Source: Coprobacter secundus (GTDB taxonomy: Bacteria > Bacteroidota > Bacteroidia > Bacteroidales > Coprobacteraceae). Taken from it: a stretch of DNA of 64,000 nt. Location of the stretch: positions 186,001 to 250,000 of the forward strand of contig JTDA01000005.1 in NCBI GenBank assembly GCA_000803105.1. The letters are read 5' to 3'. Positions 10,052 to 18,967 of this stretch are shown piece by piece; the stretch's first letter is position 1, and the number at the start of each line of letters is the position of its first letter. The notes below the pieces were generated by a model. That model was not told where the DNA came from. It did not search any database and saw nothing but the letters and a program-made list of their open reading frames with translations. A program made the translations under genes and the position numbers.

Positions 10052-10077
10052 TAATTGTAATAATTTCGTTACAATTA
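10052..10077. promoter_or_regulatory. Operator-like palindrome just upstream of fecR
   Basis: TAATTGTAA and TTACAATTA form perfect 9-base arms around an 8-base spacer. The inner arm ends 9 bp upstream of the fecR ATG (10043), within the 150 bp gap between the sigma factor and fecR. It could be a protein-binding operator or a weak hairpin affecting fecR translation. Seen directly; the role is inference. Confidence 0.4.
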
Positions 10078-10193
10078 TACTACACAGGAATTCTGTTTTG
10101 CTGGGGTATATTTAACTTATATTAACTATGCACTGTTTAAAGATTGAAAAATAAGGATAGATTTATCTATAAAATTGAAAGTATTATTAGCCT

Positions 10194-10796
10194 TTATTTC
10201 AATAAAAATAAGAAGATTACAATATTGACATAAGGCCCTGCGTGTTTATCTAAATAGGTTCTGATAGTTTTTAATGCAATTGAAATATGTTCTTGTACGG
10301 TGTTGAGTGAGATGCCTAATTTTTGAGCAATTTCTTTATGAGACATATCTTGATTTCTGCTCATGTCAAAAATTTCTCGTTGGCGTGGTGTCAGTTTTTC
10401 CATAGCACAAGTAAGATATTTCATAAATTCTTTTGAAAATAAGTGTTCTTCGATATCTTCGTGGGCGTCTATAGCTTGGTCGAAGATGTAGTTTTTCAGT
10501 TCTGTTTCATTGTCTAAATTACGCAATAAATTCAAGATACGGTTTCGCATTATAGTATATAGAAAAGATGAAAAAGGAATATCTGGATTGATGAATTTTC
10601 GTGTTTGCCAAATGGTTGTAAATGTATCTTGAAAGATGTCTTCTGCAAATTCGGATGATTTGAGAAATTTCATCGCGAAGTAGATGAGACGATACTTATA
10701 AGAGGAATATAATTCGCAAAAAGCATCTTCATTACCTTGAATTAGTTTTAATACAAGTTCTCTTTCTTTCTCTGATGAATTATTCGAATTTGTCAT
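10194..10796 (-). CDS. ECF (sigma-70 family) RNA polymerase sigma factor
   Basis: About 200 residues from the ATG at 10796 (MTNSNNSSEKERELVL). A longer frame reaches an upstream TTG at 10829, but the ATG start fits the family. Region 2 is visible (ELYSSYKYRLIYFAMKFL, then AEDIFQDTFTTIWQTR), as is region 4 (MEKLTPRQREIFDMSRNQ, MSHKEIAQKLGISLNTVQEH). The protein ends in a short hydrophobic tail (YVNIVIFLFLLK), seen in many Bacteroidota SusCD-linked ECF factors. With FecR and the STN-containing SusC it should form a trans-envelope signalling chain that switches on this locus when substrate is bound. A TAAGTTTG element upstream suggests that the housekeeping sigma factor transcribes the gene itself. 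Confidence 0.93.
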   Translation of the reverse strand: MTNSNNSSEKERELVLKLIQGNEDAFCELYSSYKYRLIYFAMKFLKSSEFAEDIFQDTFTTIWQTRKFINPDIPFSSFLYTIMRNRILNLLRNLDNETELKNYIFDQAIDAHEDIEEHLFSKEFMKYLTCAMEKLTPRQREIFDMSRNQDMSHKEIAQKLGISLNTVQEHISIALKTIRTYLDKHAGPYVNIVIFLFLLK

Positions 10797-10839
10797 TTTT
10801 TTTATTTTCTTTTTTCCTAAAAGAAACAAATGCAGGTCG

Positions 10840-10847
10840 CAAACTTA
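10840..10847 (-). promoter_or_regulatory. -7 promoter element for the first ECF sigma gene
   Basis: TAAGTTTG on the minus strand fits the Bacteroidota TAnnTTTG consensus. It predicts transcription starting near 10834 and a leader of about 40 bases to the ATG at 10796, which argues against the TTG start at 10829. Confidence 0.5.
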
Positions 10848-10922
10848 AAAATTTATCAGAAAATTCACAAATGAATTTTAGAGAAAAGGCTTGTTGCAAT
10901 CTTGTTCCGGTTTTAAATTTGT

Positions 10923-11648
10923 TTATAGTTTTTGAGAAGTTGCGTTTATTCTTTTTTTGAAAGTTTCGGGTTTATCATTTATGATAAGCTCTTGTGGAAA
11001 TTCTGTTTCCTGAAGTAAAGGATAAATATTTTCATAATTTGCTATGTCGAATGATATATGGGCATCACTACCAAGTATTACCGGAACTTCGTATTTTTTA
11101 CATAATTGAAGTATTTCTATATTATTTTTACGAGCTTCAGTTTTGTGTCTGACTGGATTCAGGGAGCTGTTATTTATTTCTAATAAAGTACCGTATTTTT
11201 TTGAAGCTAAAACGACGGGTTCGAAAAGTAGGGTAGCTGTGCCGTCTCCGGGGTGACTGATAATGTCTATATATGGGTTAGAAATTGCGCCTATCATGGC
11301 AGAGGTATTTTCTTCTATATTGCCGGGGGTATAACAAAGAGAGTGGATACCTGCTATTTTTATATCTAACATTTGGAGGTAGAGTTCCTCTAAATCGATA
11401 TTTCCCATATAGTCGATAATGTTTAGTTCTGCGCCTAATAGTAATTCGATACCATACATTTTTCGAGGAACGACATGTAGGTTGCGAAAATAAATGGGAT
11501 GGCACGTTCCCGGAATTCCAGGGGCGTGTTCGGTAATGCCTAATATCTGCAAGTGCTTTTCAGAAGCAGTATGAACCATTTCTTGTAGAGAACTGAATGC
11601 ATGTCCACTGGCCACTGTATGGGTATGTACATCTAATAAAATATTCAT
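10923..11648 (-). CDS. PHP-domain metal-dependent phosphoesterase (YcdX-like)
   Basis: 241 residues, soluble, no signal peptide. PHP metal-binding motifs occur in order: DVHTHTVASGHAFS at residues 6-19, TEHAPGIPGTCHP at about 39-51, GAELNI at about 71-76, an IHS and an ISHPGDG, LEINNSSL, and near the C-terminus GSDAHIS. This is the YcdX-type subfamily, cytoplasmic hydrolases with a trinuclear metal site and broad phosphatase activity; the physiological substrate is not known. It lies 32 bp downstream of the bile-acid-symporter-like gene on the same strand, so the two are likely co-transcribed. Confidence 0.9.
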   Translation of the reverse strand: MNILLDVHTHTVASGHAFSSLQEMVHTASEKHLQILGITEHAPGIPGTCHPIYFRNLHVVPRKMYGIELLLGAELNIIDYMGNIDLEELYLQMLDIKIAGIHSLCYTPGNIEENTSAMIGAISNPYIDIISHPGDGTATLLFEPVVLASKKYGTLLEINNSSLNPVRHKTEARKNNIEILQLCKKYEVPVILGSDAHISFDIANYENIYPLLQETEFPQELIINDKPETFKKRINATSQKL

Positions 11649-11680
11649 AATAAAGATTAGAAAGTTGCTATAATGTATTT

Positions 11681-12583
11681 TTAAATTTTAGTTTCTTTTT
11701 TCTCTTTTATCCATAATTGGAGAGAATTGATGCTGTTCTGCCACACTACATACGATGCAGGGCCTATGGAAGCTAACGGATTGAGGTAGGTTAGAGCCAT
11801 CCATATTGCTAATACTGTATTTTTTTGCCCCAATCCTTGTCCTCCAGCAATTTTATTATAATATTTTTGTCCTATTATTTTACCCAATATAAATTGTAAT
11901 ACGCAGACGATAAGAGCAAAAAGAGCAATTAAAATTTCTTCTTTGTATTCTGCATTTCCTCTACTGGCAATAAAGGATACAGTTTTTCCCATGACTATAG
12001 TTAAGGATATGGCCCATAAATAGAATGAGATGCTTTGACGATTTTGTAAAGCAGAATGTACTTTGGGTAGAAACTTTTGTAATATTAAGGCACAGACGAA
12101 CGGAAATATCAATAAAGGAATCATTTCGGTACCGATTTTTAGAAAAGATTCAAAGAAAGGAAGGGAAATGTGATCTCCCATAAATGAAAATATAAAAGGG
12201 GCAATAATTGCAACGGTCATATTACTCAAAAGGCTGTAAGTTGCCAGACAAGCAATATCGCCTCCCAACATTCCAGTTATAACAGCGGCTGCAGTAGCGG
12301 TGGGACAGAATATGCATATAAAGGTTCCTTCTGCTACTAAAGGATCAAACGAATATAATAAGGCATATATGAGGAGACTACCGATGACTTGTATCCCTAA
12401 TAACCATGCATGCAAAGGAGATAAATTCATATTGCGTAAAGATAGTTTGCAGTATGTTACTAAAAGCATGATAAATATTAGATACGGAGTTAGAAAAGAA
12501 ATTATTTGAACGTACCGATAAAAAACAGCACCGGTGATCATTGCTATAGGAAGCATCCATTTTTTTAATCGTTGCAACATCAC
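11681..12583 (-). CDS. Bile acid:sodium symporter (BASS) family permease
   Basis: 300 residues, almost entirely hydrophobic, with nine or ten predicted membrane helices. The family core is visible: CPTATAAAVITGMLGGDIACLATYSLLSNM, a Pro/Thr/Ala-rich crossover segment in the middle, and a second one near the end (GQGLGQKNTVLAIWMALTYLNPLASIGPASYVVWQN). The bacterial subgroup transports small organic acids or sterols with sodium; the substrate here is unknown. The first codons MMLQRLKKWMLP fit an inside-out topology. A plausible promoter (TTTTG, 19 bp, TTACTTTG) is upstream, and the PHP gene follows closely. Confidence 0.88.
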   Translation of the reverse strand: MMLQRLKKWMLPIAMITGAVFYRYVQIISFLTPYLIFIMLLVTYCKLSLRNMNLSPLHAWLLGIQVIGSLLIYALLYSFDPLVAEGTFICIFCPTATAAAVITGMLGGDIACLATYSLLSNMTVAIIAPFIFSFMGDHISLPFFESFLKIGTEMIPLLIFPFVCALILQKFLPKVHSALQNRQSISFYLWAISLTIVMGKTVSFIASRGNAEYKEEILIALFALIVCVLQFILGKIIGQKYYNKIAGGQGLGQKNTVLAIWMALTYLNPLASIGPASYVVWQNSINSLQLWIKEKKETKI

Positions 12584-12605
12584 TTTTCCTCACTTTTTGA
12601 TTGTG

Positions 12606-12637
12606 CAAAGTAAGAATGAATATTTGAATTATCAAAA
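12606..12637 (-). promoter_or_regulatory. Promoter for the BASS-PHP pair
   Basis: On the minus strand a TTTTG (12637-12633) is followed after 19 bp by TTACTTTG (12613-12606), a one-mismatch form of TAnnTTTG. The spacing suits the Bacteroidota -33/-7 promoter. Confidence 0.45.
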
Positions 12638-12714
12638 TATTATATTGTAATTTTATGGATTGGATATGTATTTATATGTAAAAATATCTCTATCTATATA
12701 GATATATTGAATAT

Positions 12715-13908
12715 TTATACATTTTTGGTTCTGTTTTTTTGAAAATCAGCTTTTCGTGAAAAAGGGATATTTTCACGAAATAGTTTTCTATATGTAATGT
12801 GTGTTTTTACTCTTTTAGCTCCAATATATTGCATTAAATGTATCATTTGAGGATTAAAATCTCCAATCCAATTCATTTCTAAGTATTTATATGGAGAATT
12901 TCTTTCTATAATTATTTCACAAAACCGAGTAATTATTGCAGCTTCAACTCCTTTACCTTGAAATTCGGGTATTATGCCAAATAATTGTCCTAAAGCAGTG
13001 TCCACTTTTTTTGTTCGTAAATAGTAATAAAATTTTAATATCCCGGAAAAATTCATTTTACCGTTCATCTGTTTTATGAGTTGATTTATTTCGGGGAACA
13101 TAATAAAGAATCCGATAGGTCGGTTCTTAAAGTAAGCAAAATATATAAGTTCTTTGTCGAGTATCGGTCTTAATTTTCGATATAAGGTCTCTATTTGTTC
13201 GAGGGTCATACCATCTATTCCGTGTGTTTGAGGATTCCATGCTTGGTTATATATATCAAATAACGATAAGACCGCTTTTTTATGACCTATATCTCTATAA
13301 GAAAGTATCTGATAATCAGGGTTACGGAGTAAGCGTTCTGATTTCCATACAACAATTCGGGAAAGATTATCCATTACTAGGTGTGTACGGTAGGTTAATT
13401 GCTGAAAGTAGTCTTTAAAACCGTATGACTCAAAAAAGTCTTTATAATAAGAATGTGTATAAGGCATTGCATAGTTGGGACAACGGTCGAATCCATTGGT
13501 GAGTAATCCCCACCAATGTAGACGTTCGCCAAAGTTTACAGGTCCTTCCATCGCTTCCATTCCTCTATTTTCAAGCCAGTTGCGACATGTATTAAATAAT
13601 AGGAATGCAGCGTCTTTATTGTTGATACATTCAAAAAATCCCATTTGTCCGACAGTATAGTCATCTATATGGCTTGTTTGGTAATTTATGAATGCTGCAA
13701 TACGGCCGATACATTGATTATTGTCATAAAGAACCCATCTGGTACATTCTCCATGTTTGAAATAAGGGTTTTTTATCGGATTGAATATTTGTTTGATATC
13801 ATTATCTAAAGGGCGTATCCAATATGGATTGTTTTTATATAACTTTATTGGTAATGTAATAAAATCTCGTTCGGATTTTTTATCAGATATTTCTTTCAAG
13901 GTATACAT
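12715..13908 (-). CDS. GNAT-like acyltransferase-fold protein of unknown substrate
   Basis: 397 residues, cytoplasmic. The first part (ISDKKSERDFITLPIKLYKNNPYWIRPLDND, then FKHGECTRWVLYDNNQCIGRIAAFIN) and the middle segment (MGFFECINNKDAAFLLFN, GMEAMEGPVNFGERLHWWGLL) match a conserved bacterial family with a GNAT N-terminal half. A second GNAT-like segment follows (IGFFIMFPEINQ, GQLFGIIPEFQGKGVEAAII, LEMNWIGDFNPQMIHLMQYIGAKRVKTHITYRKLF), so the protein looks like a double-GNAT arrangement similar to the FemABX/YghO group. No substrate can be named. It is monocistronic, with a TATCTTTG element upstream. Confidence 0.75.
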   Translation of the reverse strand: MYTLKEISDKKSERDFITLPIKLYKNNPYWIRPLDNDIKQIFNPIKNPYFKHGECTRWVLYDNNQCIGRIAAFINYQTSHIDDYTVGQMGFFECINNKDAAFLLFNTCRNWLENRGMEAMEGPVNFGERLHWWGLLTNGFDRCPNYAMPYTHSYYKDFFESYGFKDYFQQLTYRTHLVMDNLSRIVVWKSERLLRNPDYQILSYRDIGHKKAVLSLFDIYNQAWNPQTHGIDGMTLEQIETLYRKLRPILDKELIYFAYFKNRPIGFFIMFPEINQLIKQMNGKMNFSGILKFYYYLRTKKVDTALGQLFGIIPEFQGKGVEAAIITRFCEIIIERNSPYKYLEMNWIGDFNPQMIHLMQYIGAKRVKTHITYRKLFRENIPFSRKADFQKNRTKNV

Positions 13909-13936
13909 AAAGTTTTTTTTAACATATTCATATATA

Positions 13937-13944
13937 CAAAGATA
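13937..13944 (-). promoter_or_regulatory. -7 promoter element for the GNAT-like gene
   Basis: TATCTTTG on the minus strand, about 29 bp upstream of the ATG at 13908, is an exact TAnnTTTG match. Confidence 0.5.
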
Positions 13945-14405
13945 ACTTTTTGGTCGAATTCTGTTATATATATATAATTTTTTTTGAGTCTGGGAGGAAT
14001 TACCTTTTTTAGTTCAATTTATATAATCAAAGTAGTTCAGTAACTATAAATTTGAGATAGTTTCTGCTCCATATCAGATAATTCCAATAGTAGGTCCGTG
14101 ATTGATACTTACTTTATTTTTTAGTATGTAATTGTTAGAAGAATAAATGGTAGGGAATTGATAAGTGCAATAGATATTACTATCATGATGTTAGAGCCAA
14201 TATGAAATATAGGGGTAGTATCAGTTTGGATATTTTCATATTTTAAGGCTTCTTTATACATTTACAAATTATAAGTGTATAGAGAAACCTCATTTGATAA
14301 ATTTGAAATTATTATTTTGAATAAGGATAATTTCAAATCTTTAATGTTGAGTAGTCTTAAATAACCGTTACGATTATTTAGGACTGGTCAGCTTATCGTA
14401 AAATT
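13945..14405. other. Intergenic stretch with two inverted repeats, no gene seen
   Basis: No reading frame with family features, RNA gene or mobile-element end was found. Two inverted repeats sit close to the 3' end of the nuclease gene: ATTTGAAATTAT/ATAATTTCAAAT (14301-14312 and 14327-14338), and AGTCTTAAATAA/TTATTTAGGACT (14353-14364 and 14374-14385, one G-T wobble). The second could act as the terminator of the nuclease gene, although no T-run follows. Confidence 0.5.
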
Positions 14406-15449
14406 CTAATTGACTTCTTTGGCCAGATAAATCATGGTAGGGAAGTGGTCACTATACCCATTTAAATACACCCCTCCTGCATGTGTTCGTTTAGGATATC
14501 CTTTATATTTTCCTTCTTCTTGTTTTAAAAAGTCCCGATTAAATACTTCTGCCTTTATAAATTTGAGCGTTGATCTATCTTTGCCTAACAGATTGCTTGA
14601 AATAATGATTTGGTCGAATAGATTCCATTGACCTTGATATGCCAATGAGCCTATACCTTTAGCAAAAATAGGCCACATCGTATTGAAATAACCTCCAGGT
14701 TTGACCTCGTTTTGTTTTTTCTTGGCTTCTAAAACTTTACTTGTACTACTGTTATTCGGATCGTCATTTAAATCTCCCATAATAACAACTTTAGAATCAG
14801 GATCTGCCTGGATGAGTGAGTCAGCCAAATGTTTGGTAAGAGCGGCAGCTGCTTCTCTTTTAGGGCGAGAATTTTTCTCTCCACCTAGACGTGAAGGCCA
14901 ATGGTTTACAATAAAGTGCATACGTTCGCCCGCCAGTGTTCCTGTAACCACAAGCTGGTCTCGTGTTCTCATAGATGTATCCGCAGGATAAACCAGACGA
15001 ACACTTTTGCTGTTTTCGACGGTAAACAAGTCTGCGTTATAGATAAGTCCGACATCTACCCCTCGACGGTCAGGTGAATCGTAATGTACTATACCGTAAT
15101 TTCTGTTGGCAAGAGGTCCGGTTTTTATGAGGTCTTCTATAACTTCGCGATTTTCAATTTCAGAAATTCCAATTACAGCCGGTCCTTGCGGACAGTAATC
15201 CAAAGCAAATTGACTGATAGCATAAGCCAAGTTATTCAATTTATTATGATATTTCATTGATCCCCATTTCATGGCACCTTGAGGGGTGAATTCTTCGTCT
15301 ATGACATCTGGTTGATTTATTGTATCGAAGAGATTCTCCAAGTTATAAAAGGCAATTGAATAAACGGCCAGTTTTTTATTTTGATTCTGGGCGAGAATGG
15401 CCAATGTGCATGTGCAGGCCAACATAAAAATTAAGCTGAATTTTCTCAT
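14406..15449 (-). CDS. Secreted endonuclease/exonuclease/phosphatase-family protein
   Basis: 347 residues. The signal peptide is MRKFSLIFMLACTCTLAILA. The DNase I-like fold is recognised by AFYNLENLFD (metal-binding Asn and nearby Glu), GISEIENREVIEDL (metal-binding Glu), NRNYGIVHYDSPDRRGVDVGLIY, FIVNHWPSR (catalytic His), VIMGDLNDDPNN (Asp/Asn pair) and the C-terminal YSDHFPTMIYL (final catalytic Asp-His). All canonical catalytic positions look intact. Such proteins cleave phosphodiesters in DNA, RNA or nucleotides, and export suggests action on environmental nucleic acid. It is transcribed away from the TonB receptor gene across a 536 bp shared region; with the endonuclease I gene downstream of that receptor it suggests a nucleic-acid scavenging locus. 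Confidence 0.9.
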   Translation of the reverse strand: MRKFSLIFMLACTCTLAILAQNQNKKLAVYSIAFYNLENLFDTINQPDVIDEEFTPQGAMKWGSMKYHNKLNNLAYAISQFALDYCPQGPAVIGISEIENREVIEDLIKTGPLANRNYGIVHYDSPDRRGVDVGLIYNADLFTVENSKSVRLVYPADTSMRTRDQLVVTGTLAGERMHFIVNHWPSRLGGEKNSRPKREAAAALTKHLADSLIQADPDSKVVIMGDLNDDPNNSSTSKVLEAKKKQNEVKPGGYFNTMWPIFAKGIGSLAYQGQWNLFDQIIISSNLLGKDRSTLKFIKAEVFNRDFLKQEEGKYKGYPKRTHAGGVYLNGYSDHFPTMIYLAKEVN

Positions 15450-15985
15450 TAGTATAAAGTGTTTAGTTCTCTTTTTTATTTGTATTTAATCTTGGAGCTA
15501 ATTCCGTTTGATTGTCCACTTGATTATTGGAATATCCTTCTGTTTCTGTATTTTAGGCGAACAAAATGGATTAAAAAATTGTTCATGATTCATAATAATG
15601 TTGTTTTATTAATCTACCATGCCAAATAATTTATTCTTCAAGTTTTACTCCTAATTTAGACTTTTACAAAAATCAGAAAAAAAAATGAAATATGTATGCC
15701 GTTTTGATGAAATTTCAAAAAAATGTGATTGTTTTCTTGTTCAATATTTACTAATTCTTTGATTATGAATTGAAAGTTTGGATGTAACTTTCGTTAAAGT
15801 GTAACTAAGCCCTTTATTTAAAGGCTTTTGGTTTGTGATTTTAACATATCAAAATAGAAAATATAATGTAATTGTAACATGAATAATCAAAAAAAATGTG
15901 TTAATTTGCATTCCTATTTCCCAAAACTGGAGATGGATGGAATTAAAGCTAAAACAACTATTATTATAAACTAAACCTTGTATTT
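15450..15985. other. Divergent intergenic region between nuclease and TonB receptor genes
   Basis: 536 bp, very A+T rich, and probably holding promoters in both directions. I see no exact TAnnTTTG element: a TTAATTTG near 15900 is the closest plus-strand match. A small hairpin AAGCC(C)TTTA-TT-TAAAGGCTT at 15807-15827 followed by TTTGG could be an attenuator or terminator in the leader of the receptor operon. No ORF of interest was seen. Confidence 0.4.
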
Positions 15986-18943
15986 ATGAATCGAAATCTA
16001 TGGTTGTTTATAATGCTCTTTTTCGGTATTTCGGTTTTTGCTCAGAAATCCGAGCTGAAAGGTGTAATTATAGACTTCGGAACCGGATCTCCTGTCGTAG
16101 GAGCAAAAGTTTCTCTTAAAGTAAAAAATGTCTCTGTACCATCTGTGAAGAATGGTAAATTTATTTTTAAAAATCTATCTCCGGGTGCTGATGAGTTGAT
16201 AATCGAATCTCCAGGTTATCAGACGTTCACGCAGAATATATTAATTAAAAAAGGTGAGAAGATAGATTTAGGAAATATTGCATTAATTAAGACGGCTGGA
16301 GTTGTTCCGAAATCAGAGGAAAATATCCGTCTCTTTGATGAATCCGATTTAGATGACGATGACAATGTTTCTTCTCAGTCAGCTTCTTATCTTGCAGGAG
16401 CATCAGATGATGTTTTTCTAAATGCCGCAAGTTATAATTATAGTCCTATGCGGTTTAGTGTACGAGGGTACGAACAAAATGCTTCTACTACATATATAAA
16501 TGGTGTGAATTTTAATGACCAGGAACGAGGCCGATTTAATTATTCAAGTTTAGGCGGTTTGAACGATGCTTTTCGTAATAAGGATCTTGTGAATGGAATA
16601 GAGATGCCTACTTTTGCTTATGGTAGTTTAGGAGGGGTAACGAATATAAATACTCGAGCAAGTGCTTATGCTGCGGGAACAAAAGCGAGTGTTGCTTATA
16701 CAAATCGTTCGTACAATTTAAGAGCAACAGCAACTTATGCAACGGGATTGATGAATAATGGTTGGGCATTTACTGGGTCAGCTGTGTTCCGTTGGGCCAA
16801 TGAAGGGATTATAGAAGGAACTTTTTATAATTCTTGGGGTTATTTCCTTTCAGGCGAAAAGGTTATAAATGACAGACATCGTATTTCTTTGACAACTTTC
16901 GGAGCTCCTACGAAGAGGGCACAATCGGCTGCAGTGACACAAGAAGTATATGATTTGCGTTCGATATATTATAATCCTTATTGGGGATATCAAGATGGAA
17001 AGAAACGTAGTTCTCGTGTTGTAAACAGTTTTGATCCGACGGCTATATTTAATTGGGATTATAAAATAACAGAAACCCAGCATCTAAAATCCGGGATAGG
17101 GTTCCATTATAGTAATTACAGTAATACAGCTCTTAGTTTTTATAATGCAGCTGACCCGCGCCCCGATTATTACAGAAATATGCCGAGTTATCAGATAAAT
17201 GAATTGTTTGATTCACCAGAGAATATAGATTATGATTTGGTCAATGAGATAAAAGACCAATGGTTAAATAATAATACCGATATAACTCAGATAAACTGGA
17301 ACTCATTGTATCATACTAACTATCTCAATAATGTTGCTAATCCGGACGGAAGTGCAAAATACGTTTTGGAGCAAAGGCATAATGATTTGGTAGAAACTAC
17401 TTTTAATTCTACATATAGCAATCGTTTTAATAAGTGGGTAAATATGCTGGCAGGTATTGATGTTAATTACTCGATAGGTAAACATTATAAAACGATGAAT
17501 GATTTGTTGGGTGGTAAACAGTGGATTGATATAGACCAATTTGCCGAGCGAGATTTTTCTGATAATAATATGATAATTCAGAATGATTTGCGTAATCCTA
17601 ATCGGAAAATTTACGAGGGTGATCGTTTTGGATATGATTATAATATGAATGTAATAAAAGCCGGAGCTTTTATTCAGGGAAATTTGTCTTTGACGAAATT
17701 CGATATTTCTGCGGCATTTCGTCTCTCTACTACATCTTTCTGGCGTGAAGGTAAAATGGAGAATGGTCGTGCTGCAGTAATCGGCGCTACGTCTTATGGC
17801 AAGGGCAAAGTTCTGAATTTTGTAGATCCGAGTGGTAAAATTGGTGTGACTTATAAAATCAATGGACGGCATCGATTGGTGCTGAATGGATTGGCAGAAA
17901 CTCGTGCTCCTTATGCAGGTTATGCTTATGTCGCTCCGAGAGTGAAGGATACCCAGATAGGTAAAGTAATAATAAATCCGAAAAATCCAAGACAATATAA
18001 AATTAAGGACCTCCCCTCTGAAAGAGTGTATTCTTATGACTTGACTTATCAGTTTAATACACCAATCGTAAAAGGGCGTATTACAGGATTCCACACGATT
18101 ACGCAGGACGGAACCGAAGCTACAGGATACTATAATGATGAGTTCCGTACTTTTGTGAATCATACGCTTTCTGGAGTAAATAAACGGTATTTAGGGGTAG
18201 AAGCCGGGGTTTCGGTTAAGTTGAACGACAGTTTTTCTGTATCTGTTGCAGGAACATATGGGGATTACCGTTATACGAATAATGCTGTCGGAGTAATGAG
18301 TGCAGAAAATGGAGCCAACCTTTTGACCGGAGAACTCCCAAAGACTCCGGCGGATGCAAAAAATTCAGATATTATCGAACGGGTGTATACAAAAGATTTG
18401 AGAGTAAGTACAGGTCCTCAATTGGCAGCAAGTATAACTTTGGATTATTTCCATCCAAAGATGTGGTTTGCCGATGTAACATTGTCTTATTTTGATAATA
18501 ATTATCTCGATTTTTCACCCTCTCATTTTACTCAGATGAACTACTATGGTGGTACTTATTTGAATGAGGCGGGTCAGGAGATAGAGTATAGCGGTTATTT
18601 GAAGCCCAAAGGTTCGACGTATACGAAAGAAGAGAAAGAACGCTCCCAAGCTTTGCTGAAAATGTTTGGGACCCAGGAAAAACTCGATGGTGGATTTATG
18701 CTGGATGCTTCGGTTGGAAAATTGATATATTTCAATAACCGTAAACAGTCATTGAATATAAATTTGAGTTTTAGTAATATCTTGAATAATAAAAATATGG
18801 TGACTGGTGGGTATCAGCAAGGTCGTATAGGACGTAATAATAAGACTCCGAACAAAGACATAGAGCTGGTCGATAAATATCCTAATAAATATTATTATGC
18901 ATGGGGATTTAATTGTTTCCTCAATGTTGGATTTAAATTTTAA
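15986..18943 (+). CDS. TonB-dependent outer-membrane receptor of the nuclease locus
   Basis: 985 residues. After the signal peptide (MNRNLWLFIMLFFGISVFAQ) comes a carboxypeptidase-like regulatory domain at about 22-100 (LKGVIIDFGTGSPVVGAKVSL through IDLGNIALI), then a plug with RFSVRGYEQNASTTYINGVNF and GSLGGVTNINTRAS, and a large beta-barrel ending in GWFNCFLNV-type strands (WGFNCFLNVGFKF). It has no STN domain and is not followed by a susD, so it differs from the SusC proteins elsewhere in the window. It probably imports nuclease products (oligonucleotides or nucleotides) in a TonB-driven way; this is inferred from its neighbours. It begins an operon of three genes with gaps of 24 and 33 bp. 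Confidence 0.9.
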   Translation: MNRNLWLFIMLFFGISVFAQKSELKGVIIDFGTGSPVVGAKVSLKVKNVSVPSVKNGKFIFKNLSPGADELIIESPGYQTFTQNILIKKGEKIDLGNIALIKTAGVVPKSEENIRLFDESDLDDDDNVSSQSASYLAGASDDVFLNAASYNYSPMRFSVRGYEQNASTTYINGVNFNDQERGRFNYSSLGGLNDAFRNKDLVNGIEMPTFAYGSLGGVTNINTRASAYAAGTKASVAYTNRSYNLRATATYATGLMNNGWAFTGSAVFRWANEGIIEGTFYNSWGYFLSGEKVINDRHRISLTTFGAPTKRAQSAAVTQEVYDLRSIYYNPYWGYQDGKKRSSRVVNSFDPTAIFNWDYKITETQHLKSGIGFHYSNYSNTALSFYNAADPRPDYYRNMPSYQINELFDSPENIDYDLVNEIKDQWLNNNTDITQINWNSLYHTNYLNNVANPDGSAKYVLEQRHNDLVETTFNSTYSNRFNKWVNMLAGIDVNYSIGKHYKTMNDLLGGKQWIDIDQFAERDFSDNNMIIQNDLRNPNRKIYEGDRFGYDYNMNVIKAGAFIQGNLSLTKFDISAAFRLSTTSFWREGKMENGRAAVIGATSYGKGKVLNFVDPSGKIGVTYKINGRHRLVLNGLAETRAPYAGYAYVAPRVKDTQIGKVIINPKNPRQYKIKDLPSERVYSYDLTYQFNTPIVKGRITGFHTITQDGTEATGYYNDEFRTFVNHTLSGVNKRYLGVEAGVSVKLNDSFSVSVAGTYGDYRYTNNAVGVMSAENGANLLTGELPKTPADAKNSDIIERVYTKDLRVSTGPQLAASITLDYFHPKMWFADVTLSYFDNNYLDFSPSHFTQMNYYGGTYLNEAGQEIEYSGYLKPKGSTYTKEEKERSQALLKMFGTQEKLDGGFMLDASVGKLIYFNNRKQSLNINLSFSNILNNKNMVTGGYQQGRIGRNNKTPNKDIELVDKYPNKYYYAWGFNCFLNVGFKF

Positions 18944-18967
18944 TAAATAACGGAATAGAATTATATT

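Noticed and set aside
12691..12704. Perfect palindrome TATCTATATAGATA between the BASS and GNAT-like genes
   Set aside because: Wholly A+T-rich except two bases in a region of runs of TA; chance is likely and no gene start is close enough to need it.
17303..18163. 286-codon minus-strand frame opposite the TonB receptor gene
   Set aside because: Lies wholly inside a well-supported TonB receptor gene and shows an Ile/Ser/Arg-rich composition typical of an antisense shadow.
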